Source of the DNA: Phallusia fumigata
Taxonomy: Eukaryota > Chordata > Ascidiacea > Phlebobranchia > Ascidiidae
DNA length: 31,777 bases
Direction of reading: 5' to 3'
NCBI GenBank assembly: GCA_008931825.1
Contig: QXVZ01034635.1
Span: 1 to 31,777 of the forward strand
Below, piece after piece: positions 23,837 through 31,777 of this stretch. Made by a program: the position numbers and the translations under genes. How positions within the stretch are numbered: the stretch's first letter is position 1; each line of letters opens with the position of its first letter. The notes below the pieces were generated by a model. It had not been told where the DNA came from, searched no databases, and saw nothing but the letters and a program-made list of their open reading frames with translations.

Positions 23837-23992
23837 AATAATGGCTCACTAACGAGCCAAATTGGCATATAATAATGTATATTGGCTCAATGTTCCAACT
23901 TTGTACTCATTTCGAGTACAAAGTTTCATGACTCAGTAGCAGCCATTATTATTGGCTCCCATTGAGTTGGAAGGTGGCTAAAGCTGGAGCCA
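23837..23992. repeat. Nested inverted-repeat (foldback) element
   Basis: Outer arms AATAATGGCT (23837–23846) and AGCCATTATT (23941–23950) are exact inverted copies. Near the centre is a perfect 12-bp hairpin, AACTTTGTACTC (23897–23908) with GAGTACAAAGTT (23914–23925), loop atttc. TGGCTC or its complement GAGCCA occurs five times (starting near 23843, 23854, 23883, 23953 and 23987). The structure resembles a small foldback or MITE-type element; no transposase and no clear target-site duplication were seen. Confidence 0.55.
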
Positions 23993-24054
23993 AATATTTT
24001 ATACCAAACACTACAGTATTGTTTTTGCCTGAAATGTATTAAATGCAAAATACA

Positions 24055-24069
24055 TTTTAGATGTGATCA
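24055..24069 (+). promoter_or_regulatory. Possible splice or trans-splice acceptor just before the start codon
   Basis: ttttag at 24055–24060 stands eight bases before the ATG of the BTB zinc-finger gene. In ascidians many mRNAs receive a spliced leader at such acceptors; alternatively an untranslated first exon lies upstream. The preceding tract is not strongly pyrimidine-rich, so this is tentative. Confidence 0.35.
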
Positions 24070-25211
24070 TGGAAGTTCCTGAATACTCATTAGCACTCAT
24101 AGCTAATTGTAAACAACTGCTTTTAAAGAAAATATTTTGTGACATTGAAATAGTTGTGGATAATCAACTATACACTGGGCACAAAATTATTCTTGCTGCA
24201 GCCAGTTCACAACTGCACAAGTTAATTCAAGACACTGAAAATGGCCACGAAAAGTCCAAAATACTGCTCTCTGGAATAACTTCAGTTGGTTTTGGTGTTC
24301 TTTTTGAATTTATATACTCAGGGGTGCTGAATATTGATGAAACAAACATTCATGATGTGACAATGGCTGCCATGGTTTTGGGTGTGCATACAGCACTGGC
24401 TGCATGTACTGAATTTCAAAGGCAGAAACTTTCCGTTTGCAATCTTTCAGCAGTATCTGGTTCGATTGATGATCATCAGGAGCAAGGTGCAGAAGAGTCA
24501 GATGAGGATGAAGTACAAGCGACATCTCAAAATGAGCTCAAGCAAGAAGTCTTTGAAGTGTCAGAGGAATCAAGTTCTCCACAGCCACAGTGGTCTCCTC
24601 AATCTGTACACATCACCCAGTCTCCGCCATCTGATAATAATTCTGTAAGTAACACAACTGCTGAGAAAATAAACAGTGTATGTTCAACAGAAGCCTTAGA
24701 TGTGCCAGGTACAAGCGAGCCTGTAATTACATCAAGTTACAGTCTTGGTGATATTATGGAAATGACAGATCCTGTTTTTAGCAACAGTGGCATTGATGAA
24801 TTAGCAAATTCTGGTGCATCATCATCTAAAGAAAATGCCAACTACACAGAAGAAAGAGATGATGGTGGGGACATAGTTTGGCGGTGCAAACTCTGTGCTA
24901 AAATATTCAGAACCTTGTCATACTTGAAAAACAATCATATTCCATTGCACACTGGTGGTCGATACTGGTGCAGGCACTGCAACAAAAGTTTTTCATCCAA
25001 GACAAGCTTAAAAAATCATGTTAAGCTCCATCTGGCAAAGCAGGGATTTAAACCCTATAACTGCAACGTCTGTGAGAAAAGCTTTTCTTCTCAGAAGGCT
25101 TGTTACCAGCACCGAAATACTCACACTTTTAGCTTTTCTTGTGAACAATGCACCAGGGTGTTTGCGACTAACGATGAACGTTTGGAACACACTAAAAAAT
25201 TCCATACTTAG
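24069..25211 (+). CDS. BTB/POZ domain protein with four C2H2 zinc fingers
   Basis: A likely nuclear DNA-binding regulator of 380 residues in a single coding exon. A BTB/POZ dimerisation domain fills about residues 1–120, with the typical CDIEIVV (24–30), GHKIILAAAS (37–46) and FIYSGVL (81–87). An acidic, Ser-rich, probably disordered linker follows, including EESDEDE. Four C2H2 fingers end the protein: about 271–294 (Cx2C, 13-residue spacing, Hx3H), 299–321 and 330–352 (canonical Cx2C-x12-Hx3H) and 356–379 (Cx2C-x12-Hx4H). The linkers between fingers are not the classic TGEKP. The ATG at 24069 is chosen because it opens the BTB domain; an in-frame TGA lies at 24030–24032. CpG is scarce. The gene faces GTPBP2 tail to tail. 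I cannot name a vertebrate orthologue: BTB zinc-finger families are large, and a candidate would need a search. Confidence 0.92.
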   Translation: MEVPEYSLALIANCKQLLLKKIFCDIEIVVDNQLYTGHKIILAAASSQLHKLIQDTENGHEKSKILLSGITSVGFGVLFEFIYSGVLNIDETNIHDVTMAAMVLGVHTALAACTEFQRQKLSVCNLSAVSGSIDDHQEQGAEESDEDEVQATSQNELKQEVFEVSEESSSPQPQWSPQSVHITQSPPSDNNSVSNTTAEKINSVCSTEALDVPGTSEPVITSSYSLGDIMEMTDPVFSNSGIDELANSGASSSKENANYTEERDDGGDIVWRCKLCAKIFRTLSYLKNNHIPLHTGGRYWCRHCNKSFSSKTSLKNHVKLHLAKQGFKPYNCNVCEKSFSSQKACYQHRNTHTFSFSCEQCTRVFATNDERLEHTKKFHT

Positions 25212-27189
25212 ACAGTTGATTAACCCACAACATAAATACATAAGTTTTATGATCAGTGTTTTTTGACATATTGCCATTCTCTAAACTATTGTTACAATTT
25301 TCTGCTTTTGTTGGGCAGTAGTAACTCTTTTGGAAATTTTGATAAATTATCCAAGTGGAAAAAATTCGGATAATTTTACATGTAATTTTAGTATTTACCA
25401 TAAAACGCTTTATCAGCAAAACAATTGCTCACTGTGGTTTGTAAATGATAAAAAATGCTATGTGAACAAGGTGTTAAGTCAATGTAGAAATACGCCAGAA
25501 ACCAATGTAAACCTGTCTGTCACACAATTACTTTTTATCTGTGAAAAATATGGAAAAGTTTTGAAGTAACTTTGGAATAACATTTCTTTAAAACGTTCCC
25601 GTTATCTGAAGAAGAAAGCTTATGGGGAACAAGTTTATGTACGTATTTCCAAATCTGCTTTTGCATGCAGCATATTATTTTCATACATTTGTGGTTTATA
25701 TATTCTTGTTTTTTATTATTTTCTAATTTTTACTGCTGTTGATTGTTCGTTGCAAATCTTCATGGTTTTACGCTAGTTTTTCATTTCTTCTTCAATGCCA
25801 TTGGAACTATGTTCTCATTTGTATTTTTTATGTGTTATCTTGAATCGAGAAATTATATTTGCCAAAGTCCATGCAACTAAATTTTTACCAGCTTTTCCTT
25901 TCATAGCAGTTGGCAAATATACNATGTTCTCATTTGTATTTTTTATGTGTTATCTTGAATCGAGAAATTATATTTGCCAAAGTCCATGCAACTAAATTTT
26001 TACCAGCGTTTCCTTTCATAGCAGTTGGCAAATATACGTTTTGAATTTTTATGTTTTATTAGGCAAAATTTCATGCTCACTTCCATTTCCAAAACTATCC
26101 CCCTGGGGTTTAACAGTTCTATGCAAACATATAGAGGCCCACTGTCTGTTTGCAAGTCAAGAAAGCAAACACACCACTAACAAACAGTTTGAAAGAAATA
26201 TACCATATATAAATGACATTGAAACCCAACAAAAATCCATTGCTGAAAATATTACAAAATGCAAAATGTGTGGGGTAACAGCTGTAAACTATGCCACAAC
26301 CGAATACAGTGACCTAAATTTATTGGTATTAGTAAGTTGTACTGTGAATGGATAACTGTTTTAAACCGTAAGTTTATACAGTAGGTTTTTAACTTTCTAA
26401 TATTTTTTAAACACCATCAACCAGAACACAAAAAATGTACAAAACAAACACATAACAATGGCAGTTGCCAAAAAAGTTTGGTTTGCAGACGTTTAACAAA
26501 CTGGGTGCAATTTTAAAAATAAAGGTCTATATATGTACACATTTTTACATATGTATCATGCCATCTCCATGAGCCTCATCGAACAACATTTGTTTAAAAT
26601 TTTACTAAAATCATCATGCAGCGCAAAAGTAAAAACACTGGGGAGAGAAATGACCTAAAAGCGTTGCCCACAAAAGTGACAGGTACAGGGAATATCCAAA
26701 CAAAGAAATTGCAACAACAATAGTTGAGTCAGACGTGAAGAGTACAACTAATACATTTTGTAACAACCAAATTTCTGGCAGCAAGCGGCTAATTCGAAAT
26801 AGCCCATGGAGCTGTGTATAAAATTTTGAAACAAAGCTTTCTCACTAGACAACTTATTCAAAGTACGGGTTGCAAAAAACTATGAAAGAGGCCAATAAGT
26901 GGCCGAGTATGGTGTACAGCCATTGAAGGGTGTGGTCGATTGAAAAGCTTTTCCCTTGGCACAACCAAATGTCTCTTCTAGACACCAACAAAAACTACCA
27001 ATTAGGTTTTACCTTCCAGGATGTCATCAAGAAATCGCACATAACGCAGGGGACATTACAAAAGTACGTTCATAAAACTATTCATCGCTCAAGGTGCTGG
27101 CGCTTTGGCGAAAAAGGGCGACCTTGCGTGGGGGAGTCATCCGAGTTTGATGAAGACGAGGTGGGGCTAGAGAGCGATNATAAAACTAT
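25212..27189. other. Convergent intergenic DNA between the BTB zinc-finger gene and GTPBP2
   Basis: It holds the 3' UTRs of two convergent genes and little else that I can support. AATAAA on the plus strand occurs at 26518–26523, and on the minus strand (TTTATT) near 25714 and 26322, but no poly(A) site can be fixed. An open frame at 26041–26355 and one at 25330–25569 have no recognisable domain. Duplicated contig ends lie at 25809–26037 and 27072–27286. Confidence 0.45.
25809..26037 (+). repeat. 114-bp direct duplication around a single N
   Basis: Bases 25809–25922 and 25924–26037 are the same 114 bp with one difference (gcttttcc against gcgtttcc), separated by the N at 25923. It is an unmerged contig overlap, probably of two alleles or with a read error. 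Confidence 0.87.
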
Positions 27190-27286
27190 TCATCGCTCAA
27201 GGTGCTGGCGCTTTGGCGAAAAAGGGCGACCTTGCGTGGGGGAGTCATCCGAGTTTGATGAAGACGAGGTGGGGCTAGAGAGCGAT
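27072..27286 (+). repeat. 107-bp direct duplication around a single N, across the GTPBP2 stop codon
   Basis: Bases 27072–27178 and 27180–27286 are identical by eye and flank the N at 27179. The sequence is the last part of the GTPBP2 coding region (minus strand) including the stop. Only one copy is likely to exist in the genome. The copy at 27180–27286 joins the gene in frame; the copy at 27072–27178 is a ghost C-terminus. Confidence 0.9.
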
Positions 27287-27486
27287 CCAGAACTGCCAAA
27301 CCTACGGCGGTGTTTTTGTCGGGGCGTGCAGAAGTCGGTTGAGCTAAAAGGCAGGACCTTGGTTACTTGTCCGATGCCCTTCGTTGAGCGCTCACGGAAT
27401 ATCAAGGTCGATCCTGTCCTGATGTATTCGGGCGAGCAGACGAAGCGGAAGGTGACGCAGGCTTGCTCGTTGAGGCGTAACGACTC
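27190..27486 (-). CDS. GTPBP2: GTPBP2 last exon with stop
   Basis: The acceptor is TATGCAG|GAG. There are 98 codons plus TGA at 27190–27192. [16 protein letters not shown] and the [15 protein letters not shown] segment close the third barrel domain; then comes a tail with [11 protein letters not shown] and a Ser/Pro-rich acidic run. The part from 27286 leftward is duplicated by the contig join. Confidence 0.92.
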   Translation of the reverse strand, partial: ESLRLNEQACVTFRFVCSPEYIRTGSTLIFRERSTKGIGQVTKVLPFSSTDFCTPRQKHRRRFGSSGSLSSPTSSSSNSDDSPTQGRPFSPKRQHLER

Positions 27487-30400
27487 CTGCATACAAAAAC
27501 AATCAAACACGCAGTTAAAAAAACTGATACTAGATATTTACCGAAGCATATCTGAAATGTGGTAAATGGTGGTGGGACAAAAATTTAATGTACAGTATAT
27601 CAAATTCCTGCATCCTTCAACCCTGATCTAGTTTTCAGGGCCAGGAAAACACAGAAGAGTAAATGCACATTTTTAAGGAAATTATCCTACGATCTTTTTT
27701 AAACCACAGATAGAACGGCGTTGTTTGAATAAGGCTAAATTGACTTCAATCAGGCAAACTGTTGGCAAATATGGAAATAAAGGTCGCAGCTGTCATACTA
27801 AAACTTATGTATGACGAGCAATTACACAAGCGTCACACACCTACGCAAATATGCCTAAAATGACTCGTAAAATGCGATCGGTCATCTTAAGGCAGTTGCG
27901 TAGGCCATAGCTGCGTTACTCACAAGCAACTTATGTACCAATAAACACCCTCCGTTAAACTTACACGCATTACAAACATCATACTATACCTCGTCATTAG
28001 CAATGCTCTCAACTACAGCGGTTTGCCGTACGTTCCCCGCATGTACCGTGCATTGAAAGCCTACAGACAGAGCGTTGGTCGGGTGGTATAGTAAGTAAGC
28101 AGTGGCCTCAAAGCGAAGGCAGCAGCTTGGTTCCAACGTCTCGCTGACAATCACCATGCCCTGTATAAAGTGCACTGTTAGTGATGCCTGCGGTTTAACA
28201 GGGTTTGCGCCAATGTCCTTGTCGATCGATTTCTTTGACCTTAGGTGATAGCAACGCTTCTGGTAAGGTTAGACTTGCGTGAATATCAATGCTATAAGCC
28301 GCTGCATAGATATAAAACGAATGGAGTTTTATACGGGGGTTGGTAAATTGTAAATTGAATTTGCGTTCAAATCACGTTTTTTATGATCGGTACGAACAAA
28401 CTTAACACTTATTTTTGTTACTTCCCCCGCAAACCGTTAACGTTCATAACCGGAACCTCGCTTGTAAACCCCCTTTACGCTTGCATGTGAACAGTTCCAG
28501 TTTTCTCGGTAAGTCGTTTAAGCGCTATACAGCGAAACGAAGGGGAACATAAACAGCTTCCTCAAAGCAGCGATCCTGTTACCACCCTGACCTTTCGTAT
28601 GTCGTCTTTATCAACTTCGTCAAGAGACAAAGAGGCAGCCTGGCCGGCCCGGACAATGCGACAGGGCGCTCGATTTCTCTGTATTGTGGTGACTCGGACT
28701 GGCAGGTAACGCCCTTCGGAGGTCGGGCCAATCAGCAGGCTGTCTTTCTCGGCAAGTGTTCCGTGGTAAAGGGTCCCTCCCACCACTGCGCCGACTTCAG
28801 GGACCGTAAACACTTCGTCCACCTTTGTGTACATTATTTATTCTTTTTGTTCATTACAATCGCTACAGCATCCGAAGGCAGAACTTGTACAAGGAAACGA
28901 TAATGACAGGACCAATTTCGCTCGCCCCATCCAAAGACTACTGTTGTACTATTGATTTTCTTACTTTGTTTCATATTTCAGCCTTGATGGGTAGAGCAAC
29001 CAATTTGGTTATAATCAGCCTGTTGCCAAGCTTCCTAATGGATGTTATGATGTTATTGTTTTTATCATTACCTAAACTTGTTGATAAACTTAATTAAGAA
29101 AGCTTGAAATTAATAACAGGAAAAAAAAAATAAACTCACTGAAGATTATTTATGGTAACAGACACAATTATTAACGAACACTCACAAAATTTGAAGATTG
29201 ATGAATACAAATCTCATACAGTCAACTATTAGTTAATCATCAGCTGTTTTCGTGTCATTAGCCTTGTGGTGTGTATAGAGATGCTTTGTTTTGTGTATGT
29301 GTTATGTAGTGTCACATAGGCACAATACGGTAGAATATCAGCTTGTTTTGACACATTTTGTTTTGCATATTGGATGGTTTTGTAAATAAACTGTTCTGGT
29401 TTAACCAAAAAACATAAACATCCTAATGTAGTAGGGGATCTGCCAGTTTCTGTACATGTAAATCTAGTCTGTCACCAACAGGAAATATATGACACATATA
29501 TGACATCACCCATACCAAACTTAATGTGCTGTGAATTGACAGTGTTGTGACTAAAAAAATCTTTTTTAAGGCCCACTAAAAATAAATGTGAAAAATTGTG
29601 GGTCTCTTACAGGGTTTTGGAAAGTCGTGAAAAAAAATGTTATTCAACTGGGTACCTAACACATACCTGGAACTCTGCTGGTTTCTGCATTAGTTTCTCT
29701 TGCTCCCTCACATTCTTCTGTGGCATGAGAACATTAAAAAACGTTGTCAGGAGAGAAAGATTTTTTCCAGTCACACTGGAAACCATGAAAACGGGGACCA
29801 CCTTGTTGCTAAAATTTAAGATAAAGTTGACTCAATCAATTATTATTGCTTCCTTATCTACAGTTCTACTATTTATGAATAAAAGAAACTATACCATTAT
29901 GCTCACAATACGTTTGACTACTAGCCAGCAAGAAACCCATTCTTTTTATTACTTTTCTCCTGCCATGGCAGCAGCAGCACTGTATGCATCATCCTCTGAT
30001 CTAACTCGAAATGGAATTTTCGAGCATACGGCAGATGTCAGAAGCTGTTCGAGTTGTCGGCAGGCCCGATCAGACACAGAGGCTGGGCACAAATCCATCT
30101 TAGTTACAACAGCGATTATTGGCACACCGAGGGCCATGGCAAGACCGAGGTGCTCTCTGGTTGTTCCAGCTACAAAAACAGGCAAAACAACACTGATGAT
30201 TGGCAGCTTTACATTTTGATTAAGTTTTTTGGCCTACTTTAGAATTAAACAACACTACACTGGATCACCCAAGGCATGCTGTAAGGTACAAAGGTATTCC
30301 AAAAGTAGTTACAATGCTGAAACCCCTGCTGGAGAAGCTATATTGTTAAATGTCACACACTTTATGTGAAATATGACAATGTACAACCAATGATATATTT

Positions 30401-31561
30401 TTTTATTCTGGCAAATGTCACGAACTTTATGTGGGATATGCCGATGTGCAAATTCTCTCATGTTTCCTCACATTTTTTTCAGGTTAGTTGAATTCTATCA
30501 GTAACCATTGCAACCCAAAGTACTAGACCATAATGATAGCCATTGTGAATATGAATAATTTATCACTGAAGTTACAATACAGCTTGACCCAAAGCGTCAC
30601 AACTGCACATGAACCCACCTACACCACGATTAGCACTGACAACAACTACAGCAAAGTCTGGGTGATGAGAGGTCAGTCCAAAAATAGTGGTCTTCAGGTA
30701 TTTGTGGTGCCCAGCAAGATCAATAAATGTTATAATCTTGGAAGCTGCTGAACAGATTTCCTCTGCAGTTCTTGACTCACTGTAGTTGATGACCTAATCG
30801 AGTGTGTACACTGTTTGAATGCTGACTAATACACAATATCATAAAGTAAATGTTTTGCACAGCAATTAGAATAGCAAAGAATTAATAAACAAATGTATGC
30901 AAAAAACTGGACACTCACAGAAAAGTGTACACAATGTTATTTTATAATATGTGTGGAATCCTAAGCTTGGTTGGTCAGTTTGGCATATCAACATGTCTTT
31001 ACTACAATCAGTTTTGCAAATAATATGATAAGCTACATAGTGGTGCACAATTTAAAGAGAATAGGTACCAATGTGTACAATATTTTCCATTTACCAGTAA
31101 ACAAAAAGTTCCAGTCATGGGCAGTAATTAAAAATTGTACTCACGTTTCCTTTGCTGTCAAAGCCAAGAATTTCATGACTGATGCATGATGTTCGTCCGG
31201 ACTGGATTTCATGCAGATGTCGAAACAGATTCAGCCTTGCCCTTCCCCTTCCATTATCATGTTCACCGTGTGTCAAAACTCCAAGAAGGGTTGATTTACC
31301 TGCATCAGCATTACCAAGCACGGAAATCCTTATGTCCAAAAACTGTAAAAATGTCTCTTGAAATGAATGTAAACATATATACTAACACATAAACAAACCT
31401 CAAAATGAAAATGAATAGGAAAGGATGTTTTGATTCTAAAAATACTGACCTGCTGGTCATCTGGTACTTTTCTGACAAGAATTTCTGCAACCTGTTTTCT
31501 TATCCCCAATGCTTCGGAGTTTACTTCCCGCTTTCTCAGAACAGTTAGATCTGCTCCAATC
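27190..31561 (-). CDS. GTPBP2: GTP-binding protein 2 (GTPBP2), eight exons, N-terminus off the window
   Basis: GTPBP2 is a translational GTPase related to EF-1A/eRF3; in mammals it binds Pelota and helps rescue stalled ribosomes. Eight minus-strand exons join with consistent phases and GT–AG borders: 31450–31561, 31145–31342, 30619–30793, 29953–30169, 29667–29808, 28592–28822, 27990–28160 and 27190–27486. They give 513 residues plus stop. The GTPase motifs are in order: G1 [10 protein letters not shown]3 DLAGHHKY, G4 TKMD and G5 SSVTGK, followed by the beta-barrel domains ([31 protein letters not shown]). The stretches [15 protein letters not shown] and [17 protein letters not shown] follow vertebrate GTPBP2 and not GTPBP1. 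About 130 N-terminal residues should lie beyond 31777. The C-terminus carries a basic and Ser-rich tail of roughly 50 residues. The 3' exons are CpG-rich and the 5' ones are not. Confidence 0.94.
27990..28160 (-). CDS. GTPBP2: GTPBP2 exon (third domain)
   Basis: The acceptor is TATACAG|GGC and the donor is GAG|GTATAG. There are 57 codons, phase 0 on both sides, beginning GMVIVSE and including [19 protein letters not shown], the conserved region of the GTPBP1/2 C-terminal barrel. Confidence 0.92.
28592..28822 (-). CDS. GTPBP2: GTPBP2 exon (second domain)
   Basis: The acceptor is ACAAAG|GTG and the donor is AAG|GTCAGG. There are 77 codons, phase 0 on both sides, running from [18 protein letters not shown] to DKDDIRK. 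The acceptor has a weak pyrimidine tract; it is chosen because the previous exon ends EFQ and vertebrate GTPBP2 reads through this point as EFQVDE. CpG is dense (about 18 in 231 bp by eye). Confidence 0.9.
29667..29808 (-). CDS. GTPBP2: GTPBP2 exon carrying the G5 motif
   Basis: This exon lies in no long open frame of its own. The acceptor is ATTTTAG|C and the donor CAG|GTATGT is excellent. One base finishes an Asn codon and 47 codons follow, including [17 protein letters not shown] (the G5 region, S-S-V-T-G) and [14 protein letters not shown]. It fills exactly the gap between the neighbouring exons. Confidence 0.9.
29953..30169 (-). CDS. GTPBP2: GTPBP2 exon carrying the G4 motif
   Basis: The acceptor is TTTGTAG|CT and the donor is GAAAA|GTAATA. 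There are 71 whole codons with split codons at both ends. [16 protein letters not shown] leads to the nucleotide-specificity motif TKMD (NKxD-type), then [12 protein letters not shown]. Confidence 0.93.
30348..30451 (+). repeat. Imperfect 39-bp direct repeat in a GTPBP2 intron
   Basis: Bases 30348–30386 and 30413–30451 share AAATGTCAC…CTTTATGTG…ATATG…ATGT.CAA with about seven mismatches in 39. The two copies start 65 bp apart, within the intron between the G3 and G4 exons. No function is apparent. Confidence 0.6.
30619..30793 (-). CDS. GTPBP2: GTPBP2 exon carrying the G3 motif
   Basis: The acceptor is GATTAG|GTC and the donor is GTAG|GTGGGT. There are 58 codons plus one base. It encodes [17 protein letters not shown], then [19 protein letters not shown] (the DxxGH G3 motif) and [10 protein letters not shown]. 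Joining to the next exon restores R-G-V-A-G-T-T, which fixes this donor among three overlapping GT choices. Only one CpG in 175 bp. Confidence 0.92.
31145..31342 (-). CDS. GTPBP2: GTPBP2 exon carrying the P-loop (G1)
   Basis: The acceptor is TTTTTACAG|TTT and the donor is AAC|GTGAGT. There are 66 codons, phase 0 on both sides. [18 protein letters not shown] is the P-loop; [20 protein letters not shown] and [10 protein letters not shown] are near-identical to vertebrate GTPBP2 from memory. Confidence 0.94.
31450..31561 (-). CDS. GTPBP2: GTPBP2 exon, first one visible in the window
   Basis: The donor is CAG|GTCAGT; the likely acceptor is CAACTATAG|G at 31562. One base finishes a codon and 37 codons follow: [13 protein letters not shown], then [11 protein letters not shown]. 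The open frame continues right to about 31620, but that extension (YFNYR and before) does not resemble the family, so the boundary at 31561 is preferred. Bases 31562–31777 look like intron with a long T tract on this strand. Confidence 0.85.
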
Positions 31562-31777
31562 CTATAGTTGAAATATGAATCTTTACTAGTAATTTCTAAA
31601 AAAGTATCATTTTCTGGCAATTATAGAATATTAAAAAAACAAAAAAAAAACATTACACAATCAACACATAATTTAGAGACGCAAGATACGGACTTTAAGA
31701 GTAGCTTAATTAAAATCATAACTGATGTCACAACAGGGATTGTCAATGTTTGTAATAAAATGTATTCACTACATACA

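Larger units (their letters stand above)
20998..24068. other. Intergenic DNA between the thioredoxin-like sequence and the BTB zinc-finger gene
   Basis: I recognise no protein-coding exon. It contains the N-flanked duplicated block 22537–23431, a TATA-like and GATGGCGGC pair at 23658–23676 and a nested inverted-repeat element at 23837–23992. CpG is fairly frequent between about 22.6 and 23.7 kb and falls sharply after that. Confidence 0.45.

Noticed and set aside
25330-25569. 79-codon plus-strand frame 3' of the BTB zinc-finger gene
   Set aside because: No domain and AT-rich composition. It is better read as 3' UTR or spacer.
26930-27565. 211-codon plus-strand open frame with an internal repeated peptide
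   Set aside because: It is antisense to the GTPBP2 last exon, and the repeat comes from the duplicated contig end around the N at 27179.
28981-29010. tRNA A-box-like string gggtagagcaacc
   Set aside because: No downstream B box at the right distance and no cloverleaf pairing visible.
29596-30219. 207-codon plus-strand open frame
   Set aside because: It is antisense to two well-supported GTPBP2 exons (29667–29808 and 29953–30169).

Overview
The window is nuclear DNA from an animal. It carries spliced genes with GT–AG introns, roughly 100 bp to 7 kb long, and the recognisable proteins are metazoan. I see no bacterial operons, CRISPR array, rRNA or tRNA. Short introns, AT-rich sequence with patches of high and low CpG, allele-like duplicate contigs and a GTPBP2 very like the vertebrate protein all suggest an invertebrate deuterostome. 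An ascidian such as Ciona is my best guess, but this is inference; nothing in the sequence proves the species.

Layout. (1) 1–11378: about 11 kb of CpG-rich DNA with no exon I can defend, probably the intron or 3' side of the gene to its right. It contains two assembly duplications, at 1433–2711 and 10260–10436. (2) 11379–19724, minus strand: the first five recognised coding exons of a cytospin/SPECC1-family protein, with an intron of about 7 kb in the middle. The rest of the gene is not visible. (3) 20646–20997, minus: a thioredoxin-like sequence with an intact WCGPC active site and three frame breaks. (4) 20998–24068: intergenic, with an assembly-duplicated or allelic block (22537–23431) and a nested inverted-repeat element (23837–23992) just 5' of the next gene. 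(5) 24069–25211, plus: a complete BTB domain plus four C2H2 zinc fingers in one exon. (6) 25212–27189: convergent intergenic DNA with one more duplicated contig end. (7) 27190–31561, minus: eight exons of GTPBP2, a GTPase of the ribosome-rescue pathway. All splice phases agree; the N-terminal part lies beyond the right edge.

The genes do not form an obvious functional system: a cytoskeletal linker, a BTB zinc-finger regulator and a translational GTPase are simply neighbours. I found no previously undescribed system. The observations most worth a second look are the sharp CpG contrast inside two genes (a possible mosaic-methylation boundary), the thioredoxin copy with intact chemistry but broken frames, the foldback element at the BTB zinc-finger promoter, and seven single-N contig joins, most of them flanked by duplicated sequence that would mislead gene prediction and repeat finding.
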